32,063 bases of DNA, from assembly GCA_049700315.1 (NCBI GenBank), contig JBNAVN010000028.1:1-32063 (forward strand), given 5' to 3'. This DNA comes from JAOAFX01 sp049700315. Its GTDB lineage: Bacteria > Hydrothermota > Tepidihabitantia > SM23-42 > JAOAFX01. The position numbers and the translations under genes were made by a program. The notes beneath the pieces were generated by a model that was given only the letters and a program-made list of their open reading frames with translations, was not told the origin of the DNA and did not search any database. Positions 22,761 through 29,903 of the stretch are shown piece by piece (the stretch's first letter is position 1; each line of letters opens with the position of its first letter).

Positions 22761-22824
22761 ATTATTTTCTTCTTTGTCCTGTCCGTTTCACATTCCACGT
22801 TTCACGGTAATCCAAAGGATTTTT

Positions 22825-23442
22825 TCAGGTATGAATCTTCATCACCACTGCATAATTGCGTTCCTTATCTCCGCGCCGGTGAGAATAAAAAAACGACATA
22901 TTACAGAATGTACAGAAATCTAAATCCGCAATAAGATTCTCCCTGCCGAGCTCCATCATGACTGTTCTTTTCAAATCAAGATAGATTTTACCATCTCTTC
23001 TTATCACTGCTTCAGGATAATTTTTGTCATATAGTGATGCAACATCAGATTTGATTTCATAACAACAAGAACCAATCCCTGCGCCAAGAACATATTTGTA
23101 ATCCCTTAAAATATCCTGTACCTTTTTCAAAATACCATTAATTATTGAACGCCAGCCACAATGTAATATTACAATCCTTTCTTTTGAAAATAAATATACC
23201 GGCAGGCAATCAGCAATTTTTACACCAATACATTGATTACCTGAGGTAATCAATCCATCGCCTGTTGTCTTCTGCTCGGCATCAATATCAACAATAATGT
23301 CTGAATGTATCTGTTTTAACATAACTGGTTTGAACTTTTCAAGGAATTTTTCGGTTCCGTATCTGGTTGAGTAAAGAGAAACCTTATCTTCAAAAACAAA
23401 TTGAAAATATTTCAAACCAGATTCTTCAATCAACTTCCACAT
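22825..23442 (-). CDS. pgeF: PgeF/YfiH-type (laccase-domain, multicopper-like) purine nucleoside phosphorylase or peptidoglycan editing factor
   Basis: The protein has 205 residues. The three metal/catalytic residues of the family are present: H46 in KQIHSD, C79 in IADCLPV, and H94 in ILHCGWR, where HAGWR is usual. GSCCYEI and HSHRRGD, which follow, are also typical. Members cleave adenosine or inosine and correct L-Ser errors in peptidoglycan precursors. The family is usually about 240-270 residues; here the N-terminal segment before the first His is short, so the fold may be trimmed. It overlaps the recJ end by 17 bp and is the last gene of the operon that starts at the GGGP synthase gene. 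The REPIN repeats follow it. Confidence 0.88.
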   Translation of the reverse strand: MWKLIEESGLKYFQFVFEDKVSLYSTRYGTEKFLEKFKPVMLKQIHSDIIVDIDAEQKTTGDGLITSGNQCIGVKIADCLPVYLFSKERIVILHCGWRSIINGILKKVQDILRDYKYVLGAGIGSCCYEIKSDVASLYDKNYPEAVIRRDGKIYLDLKRTVMMELGRENLIADLDFCTFCNMSFFYSHRRGDKERNYAVVMKIHT

Positions 23443-25123
23443 TTCTCAATTCCTTTACCCGCAGAACAATCTTTTTTTTACCCACGAGTGAATCTTCAAA
23501 TATCGTATACAAGCAATCAACCATTGTCTTTCCTGGAATCATATTGAGTATTTTGTCTGCATGGTAGAATGCGATTGCCGGAAATACAATTTTGTCCTTT
23601 CTCAAAGAGAATTTTAGATGCTCATTTCCCACAACGATCGGCACACCAACAACCTCAAAATTTTCACCCAAAAACACTGGCTGGGGATTTTCCATGCCCG
23701 TGGGTTCAAAGTATTTCAAAAAATATACAACATCTTCGGTTATATCTTTCAAATCAAGTTTCATATCATAGTAATGTTTTTTCGTAAATATGCCCTCATC
23801 AAAACTCTGTGCATATTGATTTATTTTCTCCACAAAAAGATCAAAATTTTTTCTCAGTAATTCAAGTCCTGCTGCCTGCTTATGCCCACCAAAACTCAAC
23901 AGGAGATCAGAACAGAAATTCAATGCCTCAGCAATATCAAATCCACTGACTGAACGTGCTGAGCCCTTGGCAGTTTCTTCTTTTACCGTCAAAACAATGG
24001 CTGGTTTTGCATATTCTTCCACAATCCTTGAGGCTACAATTCCAACAACACCTTCATGCCAGTCCTCTTTTCCTACGGCAATCACACGCCTATCATACAG
24101 TCTATTCTCTTCAATCATTTTGATTGCTTCATCCAAAATTTCGTCCTCTATCTGCTGGCGCCTTTGATTGTCAGCAGAGAGTTCCTGGGCAAGATTGAAT
24201 GCCTTATTATAATCATCTGTTATCAAGAGATCAACTCCGGACCTTGCATCCTGCAACCTGCCACAGGCATTGATCCTCGGTCCTATGATAAACCCAAGAT
24301 GATAAGCAGTCAAATCTCCACTCAAGCCTGCCACCTTTATCAATGCTTGAATACCAGCCTTTTTGCTATTGCGCATTTTTTTCAATCCCATTATTACAAG
24401 ATAACGATTTTCGTCAATCAATGGTACAACATCCGTAACACTACCCAAGGCGACAAGGTCAAGGTCTGAAAATAATTGTTTTTCATCAATATTTAGAACC
24501 CGATAAATTGCCTGAAGGTATTTGAATGCGACCCCAACTCCGGAAAGTTCCTTAAAAGGGTAATCACATTGCGGCAACTTAGGATTGAGCAAGGCATACG
24601 CTTCGGGAAGTTCAATTTTTGGATTATGATGATCGCAAACAATAACATCTATATTTTTTGATTTTGCATAACTCAGCTCTTCAAAAGCAGTGATTCCGCA
24701 ATCAACTGTGATTATCAATGAATAGTTCTTTTCAATCGCATAATCTATTCCCGCCATAGAAACCCCATAGCCCTCAAGGATTCTGTTGGGAATATAGTAA
24801 TCCACATTCAACCCAAACTTCTTGAAATTTCTGTACAAAAGGGCAACACCCGTAATCCCGTCTGCATCATAATCACCATGGATAAGGATTTTTTCCTTCT
24901 TTTCAATTGCAATCTTGATCCTTTCCACTGCTTTTTCCATATCCATAATCAAAAACGGATCATATAGACTATTGATTGATGGGGCAAAAAACTCCTCTAT
25001 TGCTTGAGGTGTTGTGTACCCGCGATTCTTTAAAATCTGCACAATCACCGCAGGAATTTTTTTATTGCGAATGATTAGATCTTCACCGGCCTCACCTCTG
25101 TATTTACTCACCCATTTTGACAT
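23426..25123 (-). CDS. recJ: Single-stranded-DNA-specific exonuclease RecJ
   Basis: The protein has 565 residues, normal for RecJ. The DHH phosphoesterase motifs are GDYDADG (83-89, motif I), VDCG (140-143) and DHH (164-166). The DHHA1 domain ends with FGGHKQAAGLEL (about 415). The C-terminal OB-fold region follows (about 460-560). RecJ degrades 5' single-stranded DNA ends in recombination and mismatch or base-excision repair, using Mn2+ or Mg2+. ATG 25123 lies 21 bp after the thyX stop, with no strong ribosome-binding site visible. The pairing with ThyX and PurD is a nucleotide/DNA housekeeping grouping rather than a dedicated pathway. Confidence 0.95.
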   Translation of the reverse strand: MSKWVSKYRGEAGEDLIIRNKKIPAVIVQILKNRGYTTPQAIEEFFAPSINSLYDPFLIMDMEKAVERIKIAIEKKEKILIHGDYDADGITGVALLYRNFKKFGLNVDYYIPNRILEGYGVSMAGIDYAIEKNYSLIITVDCGITAFEELSYAKSKNIDVIVCDHHNPKIELPEAYALLNPKLPQCDYPFKELSGVGVAFKYLQAIYRVLNIDEKQLFSDLDLVALGSVTDVVPLIDENRYLVIMGLKKMRNSKKAGIQALIKVAGLSGDLTAYHLGFIIGPRINACGRLQDARSGVDLLITDDYNKAFNLAQELSADNQRRQQIEDEILDEAIKMIEENRLYDRRVIAVGKEDWHEGVVGIVASRIVEEYAKPAIVLTVKEETAKGSARSVSGFDIAEALNFCSDLLLSFGGHKQAAGLELLRKNFDLFVEKINQYAQSFDEGIFTKKHYYDMKLDLKDITEDVVYFLKYFEPTGMENPQPVFLGENFEVVGVPIVVGNEHLKFSLRKDKIVFPAIAFYHADKILNMIPGKTMVDCLYTIFEDSLVGKKKIVLRVKELRNVEVD

Positions 25124-25144
25124 AGTTACTTTTAAGATATTTTA

Positions 25145-26626
25145 CTAACCCGGTGGTGGTACACTTGTCACCTTCGGAAATTTCTTAAATAATCTGTAGT
25201 AAACATCAGGATAATCAGTTTTACTGCACAGAAGCAAGGTTGTTATTGGTGTAACTTTTTTTGCCTCATTACTCATTGCCCTTGCAATATCCTGAATATC
25301 CCACTGAGCAGTTGGGTCCTCACGCAATCTTGCAATATGACACAATTCCCTTAAGTTCAAATTCATCAAAACCCTTTTTCTGTGGGCATTCGTTAAGATG
25401 TAAGAACCCGCACTAATTGACGCAACCCTTGAAATTCTTTTATATAATTTTTCTGTTTTGTCTATAACTTTTCTAAATTCTCCATCCATTTTTATTTCTT
25501 TAATTGAAGGCGGAATTGTGATACCCAATGTTGGATCATACTCCTGATTTATCAAAGTCATAATGCGGTGGCGCTTCAACTGACCAAAACATCCACCTGA
25601 TACCACGGCTGAGAATGTATAATTGACAAGTTCAAATTCCCTTAAAAGACTATCATACAATTCCAGATACTGGCATGCCTTCTTGAACAATTCCATCTTT
25701 GCCTTCCTGGTCATTTTTTTAACAGCATTTAAACAACTTCTAAAATCACCCCTTTTGCTATGATAAAGCAGTGCAGCGAGAATCATATCATCCCCATTTC
25801 TCGTATAGTCCTCAATTGCAACCCCAGACTGTAAATCTGTATCCTTTACCTTGATACTTTTACAATATTTCTGTAACTCAGGATATGTTTTCTGGTCATA
25901 ATCATTTGCCTGGCAGAAGAGGATTATAGATGGTGCGATCCCTCTTACCTGATGATACAATCTCTCTCCAATATCTCTGATTTCGGTAAGCGGGTGGCTG
26001 GCAAATCTGCGAATCATTAATTCAAGGTTACGGGCGTTTATCGTAGCACCAAGTTGCGTCTCGGTTGCAAGGGCAAGAATGTAGCGAGCATCTTCTTTTG
26101 CAGAATTTTCAATCAACTTATATGATTTTCTGTCTCTCTTTACAGGATATTTTTTAAGCATAGACGATTTCAATGTCTCAAATAGTTTTTTATATAGATT
26201 ATTCTGCAGTTCAATAATTTCACAGTATTCATTCAAAAATCTTGTCCTTTTGATTTCTTCCGGAATTACATAATCACCTTTTAAGGTGACATACCGCTGG
26301 GATTTTTCGGTATAAGAACAGAGTCTGAATCTCTCAAATTCTTCCACTGCACGGCGAGAGATGCCGGTGATATCAAAATTGAATACCGCATGTTCAGCAA
26401 TTGAGTGATGACTCATTTCAAAAATTATTCTTCTATTAGAACGTCTCGCCTTTTCAATTTCTTCCAATGCCTCCTTTCTCAAGGCACTAACCGATTTTGC
26501 ACTTCTACTTATACGGGCATACGCTGCAGAAATGGTCTCAGGTGTAAGAACAATATCCTTTCTATTTTTTGAGAGTTCCTTTATTATATGTGCATCAAGA
26601 TTGTAGCCAGCAACGGTAACTTTCAT
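25145..26626 (-). CDS. thyX-like: Double-domain ThyX-family (flavin-dependent thymidylate synthase-like) protein
   Basis: The protein has 493 residues, about twice a normal ThyX. Domain 1 (about 30-235) has HHSIAEHAVFNF (73-84), then RFRLCSYTEKSQRY (99-112) where ThyX has RHRxxSxNxxSQRY, and NARNLELMIRRF (198-209). Domain 2 (about 270-465) has QLKRHRIMTLINQEY (349-363), keeping RHR but losing the SQRY half, and later RELCHIARLREDPTAQWDIQ (426-445), the usual ThyX C-terminal signature. Canonical ThyX makes dTMP from dUMP with FAD and methylene-tetrahydrofolate. Whether this long form does so is unclear. No other thymidylate synthase is in the window. Its ATG shares a base with the preceding stop (TAATG). 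Confidence 0.88.
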   Translation of the reverse strand: MKVTVAGYNLDAHIIKELSKNRKDIVLTPETISAAYARISRSAKSVSALRKEALEEIEKARRSNRRIIFEMSHHSIAEHAVFNFDITGISRRAVEEFERFRLCSYTEKSQRYVTLKGDYVIPEEIKRTRFLNEYCEIIELQNNLYKKLFETLKSSMLKKYPVKRDRKSYKLIENSAKEDARYILALATETQLGATINARNLELMIRRFASHPLTEIRDIGERLYHQVRGIAPSIILFCQANDYDQKTYPELQKYCKSIKVKDTDLQSGVAIEDYTRNGDDMILAALLYHSKRGDFRSCLNAVKKMTRKAKMELFKKACQYLELYDSLLREFELVNYTFSAVVSGGCFGQLKRHRIMTLINQEYDPTLGITIPPSIKEIKMDGEFRKVIDKTEKLYKRISRVASISAGSYILTNAHRKRVLMNLNLRELCHIARLREDPTAQWDIQDIARAMSNEAKKVTPITTLLLCSKTDYPDVYYRLFKKFPKVTSVPPPG

Positions 26627-27699
26627 TATGTTAGCAACCTTCTTTTTATATCTTCAGCAACAAACTTGAGTGATGGGTACATTTCCAGGGCAGTATTCCG
26701 ATAGGCTTCCAAATCTTTGCCCACAGGATCAGAAACTTCATTGTATTTTGTGCGTCTCTTGTATTCTTTTAGCAAAAATGTCTTTATCGTTGCATTTGGT
26801 GCCAGTTCCAGGACAGTTTCATAGTGTTTGTACTCCATTACAAGCACTAAATCTGCCTCATCAATCATTTCTTTTGTGAGATATCTTGTTCGGTGAGCCG
26901 AAATATCACCGTTGAACTCATTTACCACACTGCGAGCATTATCACTTGCCGGCAATCCATCCATTGCTGCGGTCCCGGCAGACCTAACCTGTACATATCG
27001 CTTATCAATCATTGTTTTAATAATTCCTTCAGCCATTGGACTACGACAGGAATTGCCCGAGCAAACAAATAACAGGTTGAATTTCAATGAAGGATCAAGT
27101 TTTATCCTTCTGCCATAAACTCTTTCAATTTGCAAGATAGGAACCGCTCCCTTTCTATAAATCACAGGAATGGGGGCAGTCAAATCAATAACTGTTGATG
27201 GCTTTTCATACAAAGGTCCTGCGTCAATTATCATCTCAATTTCCGGGAATCTATCTGCGATTTCCTTTGGTTCATGGAGTTCTGGTTCTCCGGAAATATT
27301 GGCACTTGTGACCGCAATGGGCTTTTTATAGTAATCAAGGAAATTTATGACGAAACTCAAATCCGGGATTCTGAAACCAATATTGTCGCCATCAACAGCC
27401 AATTTACCGTCTGGATTCTTTTTCAAAATTACGGTTAGTGGACCAGGCACAAAGTAATCAACGATTTTTCTCTTGGATATTATCACATAATTTTGCAGGA
27501 GACTGCGACTAACAAAGAAGGTAAAAGGTTTTTTATCTCTTTTTTTTAGATCATGAAGCCGTCTTATTGCCTCAGGGTTTGTGCCATCAACTGCAAAACC
27601 ATAAATAGTATCAGTTGGTAAACATACTATTCCATTATTATTCAGGATTTTCTCAATTTTTCTGTATCCCTCTATGTCATCTGAAATTCTCGTTATCAT
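26626..27699 (-). CDS. Fusion of Sua5/YrdC threonylcarbamoyl-AMP synthase with low-molecular-weight phosphotyrosine-phosphatase domain
   Basis: The protein has 357 residues. Residues about 8-190 are Sua5/YrdC: LPTDTIYGFAVDG (27-39), KKRDKKPF (52-59), PGPLTVILKK (85-94), TSANISGEPE (131-140) and STVIDL (168-173). This domain makes threonylcarbamoyl-AMP for the t6A37 modification of tRNA. Residues 208-357 are an LMW-PTP/ArsC-like phosphatase: C213-x5-R219 in VCSGNSCRSPMAEG and the acid D324 in VSDPVG. The linker is short. The reading frame is open throughout, so this is a genuine fusion. A regulatory or housekeeping link between the two activities is unknown. The gene lies 9 bp after purD, and its stop overlaps the ThyX start. 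Confidence 0.93.
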   Translation of the reverse strand: MITRISDDIEGYRKIEKILNNNGIVCLPTDTIYGFAVDGTNPEAIRRLHDLKKRDKKPFTFFVSRSLLQNYVIISKRKIVDYFVPGPLTVILKKNPDGKLAVDGDNIGFRIPDLSFVINFLDYYKKPIAVTSANISGEPELHEPKEIADRFPEIEMIIDAGPLYEKPSTVIDLTAPIPVIYRKGAVPILQIERVYGRRIKLDPSLKFNLLFVCSGNSCRSPMAEGIIKTMIDKRYVQVRSAGTAAMDGLPASDNARSVVNEFNGDISAHRTRYLTKEMIDEADLVLVMEYKHYETVLELAPNATIKTFLLKEYKRRTKYNEVSDPVGKDLEAYRNTALEMYPSLKFVAEDIKRRLLT

Positions 27700-27708
27700 A
27701 ACCAGATC

Positions 27709-28998
27709 TTATCGCACCTTCCTTTTTCGTTTCATCTTTTTCATGCCACTTGTGCCAATATCCTTACGATAAAACATTCCATTGAAGTGTATCTTCTTGA
27801 TCTCCTCGTAAGCCTTTAGTTTGGCAAGTCTCAAATTGTCTGCAGCGCAAACAACATTCAATACCCTGCCTCCTGCGGTAACAAGTTTACCATCTTCCAT
27901 TTTGGTTCCTGCATGAAAAAGCAGACTGCTTGACTCAAGTTGTTCCTTAATGTGTATCTCTTCTCCAATCTTGTAATCATATGGGTAGCCAGCGGACACC
28001 AGAACTACACAAATTGACCATAGATTCTTAAGTTTTATCTGCACATCCTGAAAATTGTTTTCCACAACTCCAACAAATAAATCAATAATATCATTTTCAA
28101 TTAAGGGCATCATTGCCTGGGTTTCAGGATCACCAAAACGACAATTGAATTCAAGAACTTTGGGTCCTGAAGCAGTTATGATCAAACCTGCATAAAGAAC
28201 ACCCTTGTAGGGAACGCCCAAATCATGGAGACAGAGAATTGTCGGTTGGATTATCACCTGATGGATAATATTGGTAACCCGTTTGTTTGTTGGGTAAGGC
28301 GAATACGCACCCATACCGCCTGTATTGGGACCGCGATTTCTGTCATACAACCGTTTGTGGTCCTGGGCTGACGGAAGAAAAAGTATTCTCAAACCATCGG
28401 TAAGCGCAAATATTGAACACTCCTGCCCGGTTAGAAATTCCTCTACCACAATCCTCTTACCTGCTTCACCAAGTTTATGTTGAACAAGAATTTCATCTAC
28501 AACTTTTTCATATTCATTTTTGTTGTTAACAATAATAACACCCTTACCACTTGCTAAACCAGCGGCTTTTACCACTACCGGAAAAGTATTGGTTGTCTTC
28601 AGATATTTTAGCGCCTGTGAGGCATTATCATAGATCTGGAATTTCGGCGAAGGAATTCCATATTGTGCCATAAACTCCCGGGCAAATGATTTATCAGATT
28701 CAATCCTGCTCGCACCCTTTGTTGGTCCAAAAATCTTTAAGCCATTCTTGTTGAATTCATCAACAATACCTAAGGCAAGAGGCAATTCAGGGCCAACCAC
28801 AGTAAGGTCAATGTTTTTCTCTTTGGCAAACCTCATCAGTCCATTTATGTCAGTAGGTAAAATATTTGCACAGGTGGCAATCTTTGCAATTCCGGGATTA
28901 CCTGGTGCTGCATATAGATTCTTCACCTTCTTTGATTTATGAATCTTCCAGGCAAGGGCGTGTTCTCTACCCCCACCACCAACAATTAAAACATTCAT
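27709..28998 (-). CDS. purD: Phosphoribosylamine--glycine ligase
   Basis: The protein has 429 residues, standard length. The N-terminus VLIVGGGGREHALAWK (3-18), AAPGNPGIA (34-42) and TVVGPELPLALGIVDEF are the PurD N-domain. The ATP-grasp part contains PVVVKAAGLASGKGVIIV and LEFNCRFGDPETQ, which binds Mg-ATP. It joins phosphoribosylamine and glycine to give glycinamide ribonucleotide in purine synthesis. AAAGGAG lies at good distance before ATG 28998. It is the second gene of the operon, 29 bp after the GGGP synthase gene. No other pur gene is in the window, so the pathway is scattered. Confidence 0.96.
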   Translation of the reverse strand: MNVLIVGGGGREHALAWKIHKSKKVKNLYAAPGNPGIAKIATCANILPTDINGLMRFAKEKNIDLTVVGPELPLALGIVDEFNKNGLKIFGPTKGASRIESDKSFAREFMAQYGIPSPKFQIYDNASQALKYLKTTNTFPVVVKAAGLASGKGVIIVNNKNEYEKVVDEILVQHKLGEAGKRIVVEEFLTGQECSIFALTDGLRILFLPSAQDHKRLYDRNRGPNTGGMGAYSPYPTNKRVTNIIHQVIIQPTILCLHDLGVPYKGVLYAGLIITASGPKVLEFNCRFGDPETQAMMPLIENDIIDLFVGVVENNFQDVQIKLKNLWSICVVLVSAGYPYDYKIGEEIHIKEQLESSSLLFHAGTKMEDGKLVTAGGRVLNVVCAADNLRLAKLKAYEEIKKIHFNGMFYRKDIGTSGMKKMKRKRKVR

Positions 28999-29027
28999 TT
29001 CTTATCTCCTTTGTGTATCAATAATTT

Positions 29028-29777
29028 TCAATTTCTAAAAACTAAATGTTTGCGTTCAATAAATTGAACAATCTTTCTAAATCGTGTCGGAGATTTTTCA
29101 ATAATGCTTCCCAATACAATAAAATCCGCTCCAGCATTTAAGATCCTTTTTGCATTACCTTCTGTTCTTATACCACCACCCACAATCAATGGAATAGAAA
29201 TATGCTTTCTTACTTCTCTAATCAATGATTCTGGGACAGGGTCTCTGGCACCACTGCCAGCTTCAAGATAGATTGCCTTCATCCCTAAATATTCACCAGC
29301 AATCGCATGGGCGACAGCAATCTCGGGTTTATTACGGGGAATTGGCCTGGTATTGGAGATGTACTCTACTGCAGTATAATTGTTGGATGAAATTAGTATA
29401 TAACCAACAGGAATTACTTCCAATCCATATGATTTTATTAGAAAAACAGATTTCACATGCTCGCCAATCAAAAATTCCGGATTGCGCCCACTCAAAAGTG
29501 AAAGGAAAAATATACCATCTGCATATTTTGAAATCTGATGAGAACCACCTGGAAAAAGTATGACCGGACAACCTGCCATTTTCTTAACCTGTGCGACAAA
29601 ACCGTCAAAGTCTTCACTTTTTAAAAGCGATGAACCCACGAGTATTGCACTCACATTGCAATCAGAGATATATTTTGTAATTGAGGAAATCTTATTCTGC
29701 GAAATTCGGTCAGGATCAAAAAGGGCAATCACCCCTGGCTTTACACTATTCAGTTGTTCCCAGACAGTTCTTCTCAT
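29028..29777 (-). CDS. Geranylgeranylglyceryl phosphate synthase family (GGGPS/PcrB, group II-like)
   Basis: The protein has 249 residues from ATG 29777, a revised start. A longer frame would begin at 29843 but would run across the promoter. Family marks: VIALFDPDRI (16-25), YLEAGSGARDPVP (170-182) and VGGGIRTEGNAKRILNAGADFIVLGS (199-224), a TIM barrel with a standard phosphate-binding motif. GGGPS joins sn-glycerol-1-phosphate to a polyprenyl diphosphate, the first ether-lipid step in archaea. Bacteria of the FCB group carry group II homologues, and Firmicutes use heptaprenyl PcrB. Prenyl length cannot be read. The ATG is at the predicted +1, so the message is likely leaderless. It heads the operon with purD. 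Confidence 0.9.
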   Translation of the reverse strand: MRRTVWEQLNSVKPGVIALFDPDRISQNKISSITKYISDCNVSAILVGSSLLKSEDFDGFVAQVKKMAGCPVILFPGGSHQISKYADGIFFLSLLSGRNPEFLIGEHVKSVFLIKSYGLEVIPVGYILISSNNYTAVEYISNTRPIPRNKPEIAVAHAIAGEYLGMKAIYLEAGSGARDPVPESLIREVRKHISIPLIVGGGIRTEGNAKRILNAGADFIVLGSIIEKSPTRFRKIVQFIERKHLVFRN

Positions 29778-29784
29778 TGGATAG

Positions 29785-29812
29785 ATTATAATGGACTTTT
29801 TCAAAAAATCAA
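29785..29812 (-). promoter_or_regulatory. Promoter of the GGGPS-purD-recJ operon, leaderless
   Basis: On the minus strand TTGATT (29812-29807), a 16-bp spacer and TATAAT (29790-29785) put +1 at about 29778, next to ATG 29777. Its -35 box is 18 bp from the -35 box of the divergent promoter at 29831. Confidence 0.75.
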
Positions 29813-29830
29813 GCACTATGTTTTTGCCTA

Positions 29831-29858
29831 TTGACAAGATCAACTTTTTGAATATAAT
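29831..29858 (+). promoter_or_regulatory. Promoter of the sugar-transferase operon
   Basis: TTGACA (29831-29836), a 16-bp spacer and TATAAT (29853-29858) predict +1 at 29865. That base is the A of a six-codon ORF (ATG 29865, stop TAA 29883-29885) lying in frame with the real gene at 29904. Confidence 0.87.
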
Positions 29859-29864
29859 GATAAT

Positions 29865-29885
29865 ATGATTGAGGAGGTCAGATAA
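29865..29885 (+). CDS. Six-codon leaderless upstream ORF (MIEEVR)
   Basis: ATG ATT GAG GAG GTC AGA TAA begins at the predicted transcription start and contains GAGGAGGTC, a strong Shine-Dalgarno-like sequence. Its stop is 18 bases before ATG 29904, in the same frame. The Shine-Dalgarno is about 25 bases from that ATG, too far for ordinary initiation, so translation of the small ORF and re-initiation may be needed. It may equally be an untranslated leader. Confidence 0.4.
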   Translation: MIEEVR

Positions 29886-29903
29886 CGCCCATTAAGATGT
29901 TGG

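Larger units (their letters stand above)
22596..22805. repeat. Two perfect 105-bp tandem direct repeats
   Basis: GATAATCCAGTAGGAGCGG begins at 22596 and again at 22701. The two 105-base units are identical as far as I can read. A third partial start at 22806 reads GGTAATCCAAAGG and then diverges. Each unit has a 51-bp hairpin-forming core, a pyrimidine-rich segment, and a CGTTTCACATTCCACG tail. Confidence 0.9.
22489..22824. other. Gene-free stretch with promoter and repeats
   Basis: This is the only gap over 300 bp. From low to high coordinate it holds the EamA promoter (22494-22521), a TACGGTTTCG-type short repeat (22541-22557), a degenerate CGTTCCACATTTCAC run, two 105-bp tandem copies with REPIN-like cores, and the start of a third copy that diverges after TAATCCA. 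I see no ORF or tRNA in it. Confidence 0.85.

Noticed and set aside
22596..22805. Direct repeats taken as a CRISPR array
   Set aside because: The two 105-bp units are adjacent with no variable spacers, no cas genes are nearby, and the repeats have REP-type hairpins.
22809..22825. AATCC-AAA-GGATT followed by T-run as a terminator of pgeF
   Set aside because: The T-run is on the + strand while pgeF and its neighbours are on the minus strand, and the stem is only 5 bp.
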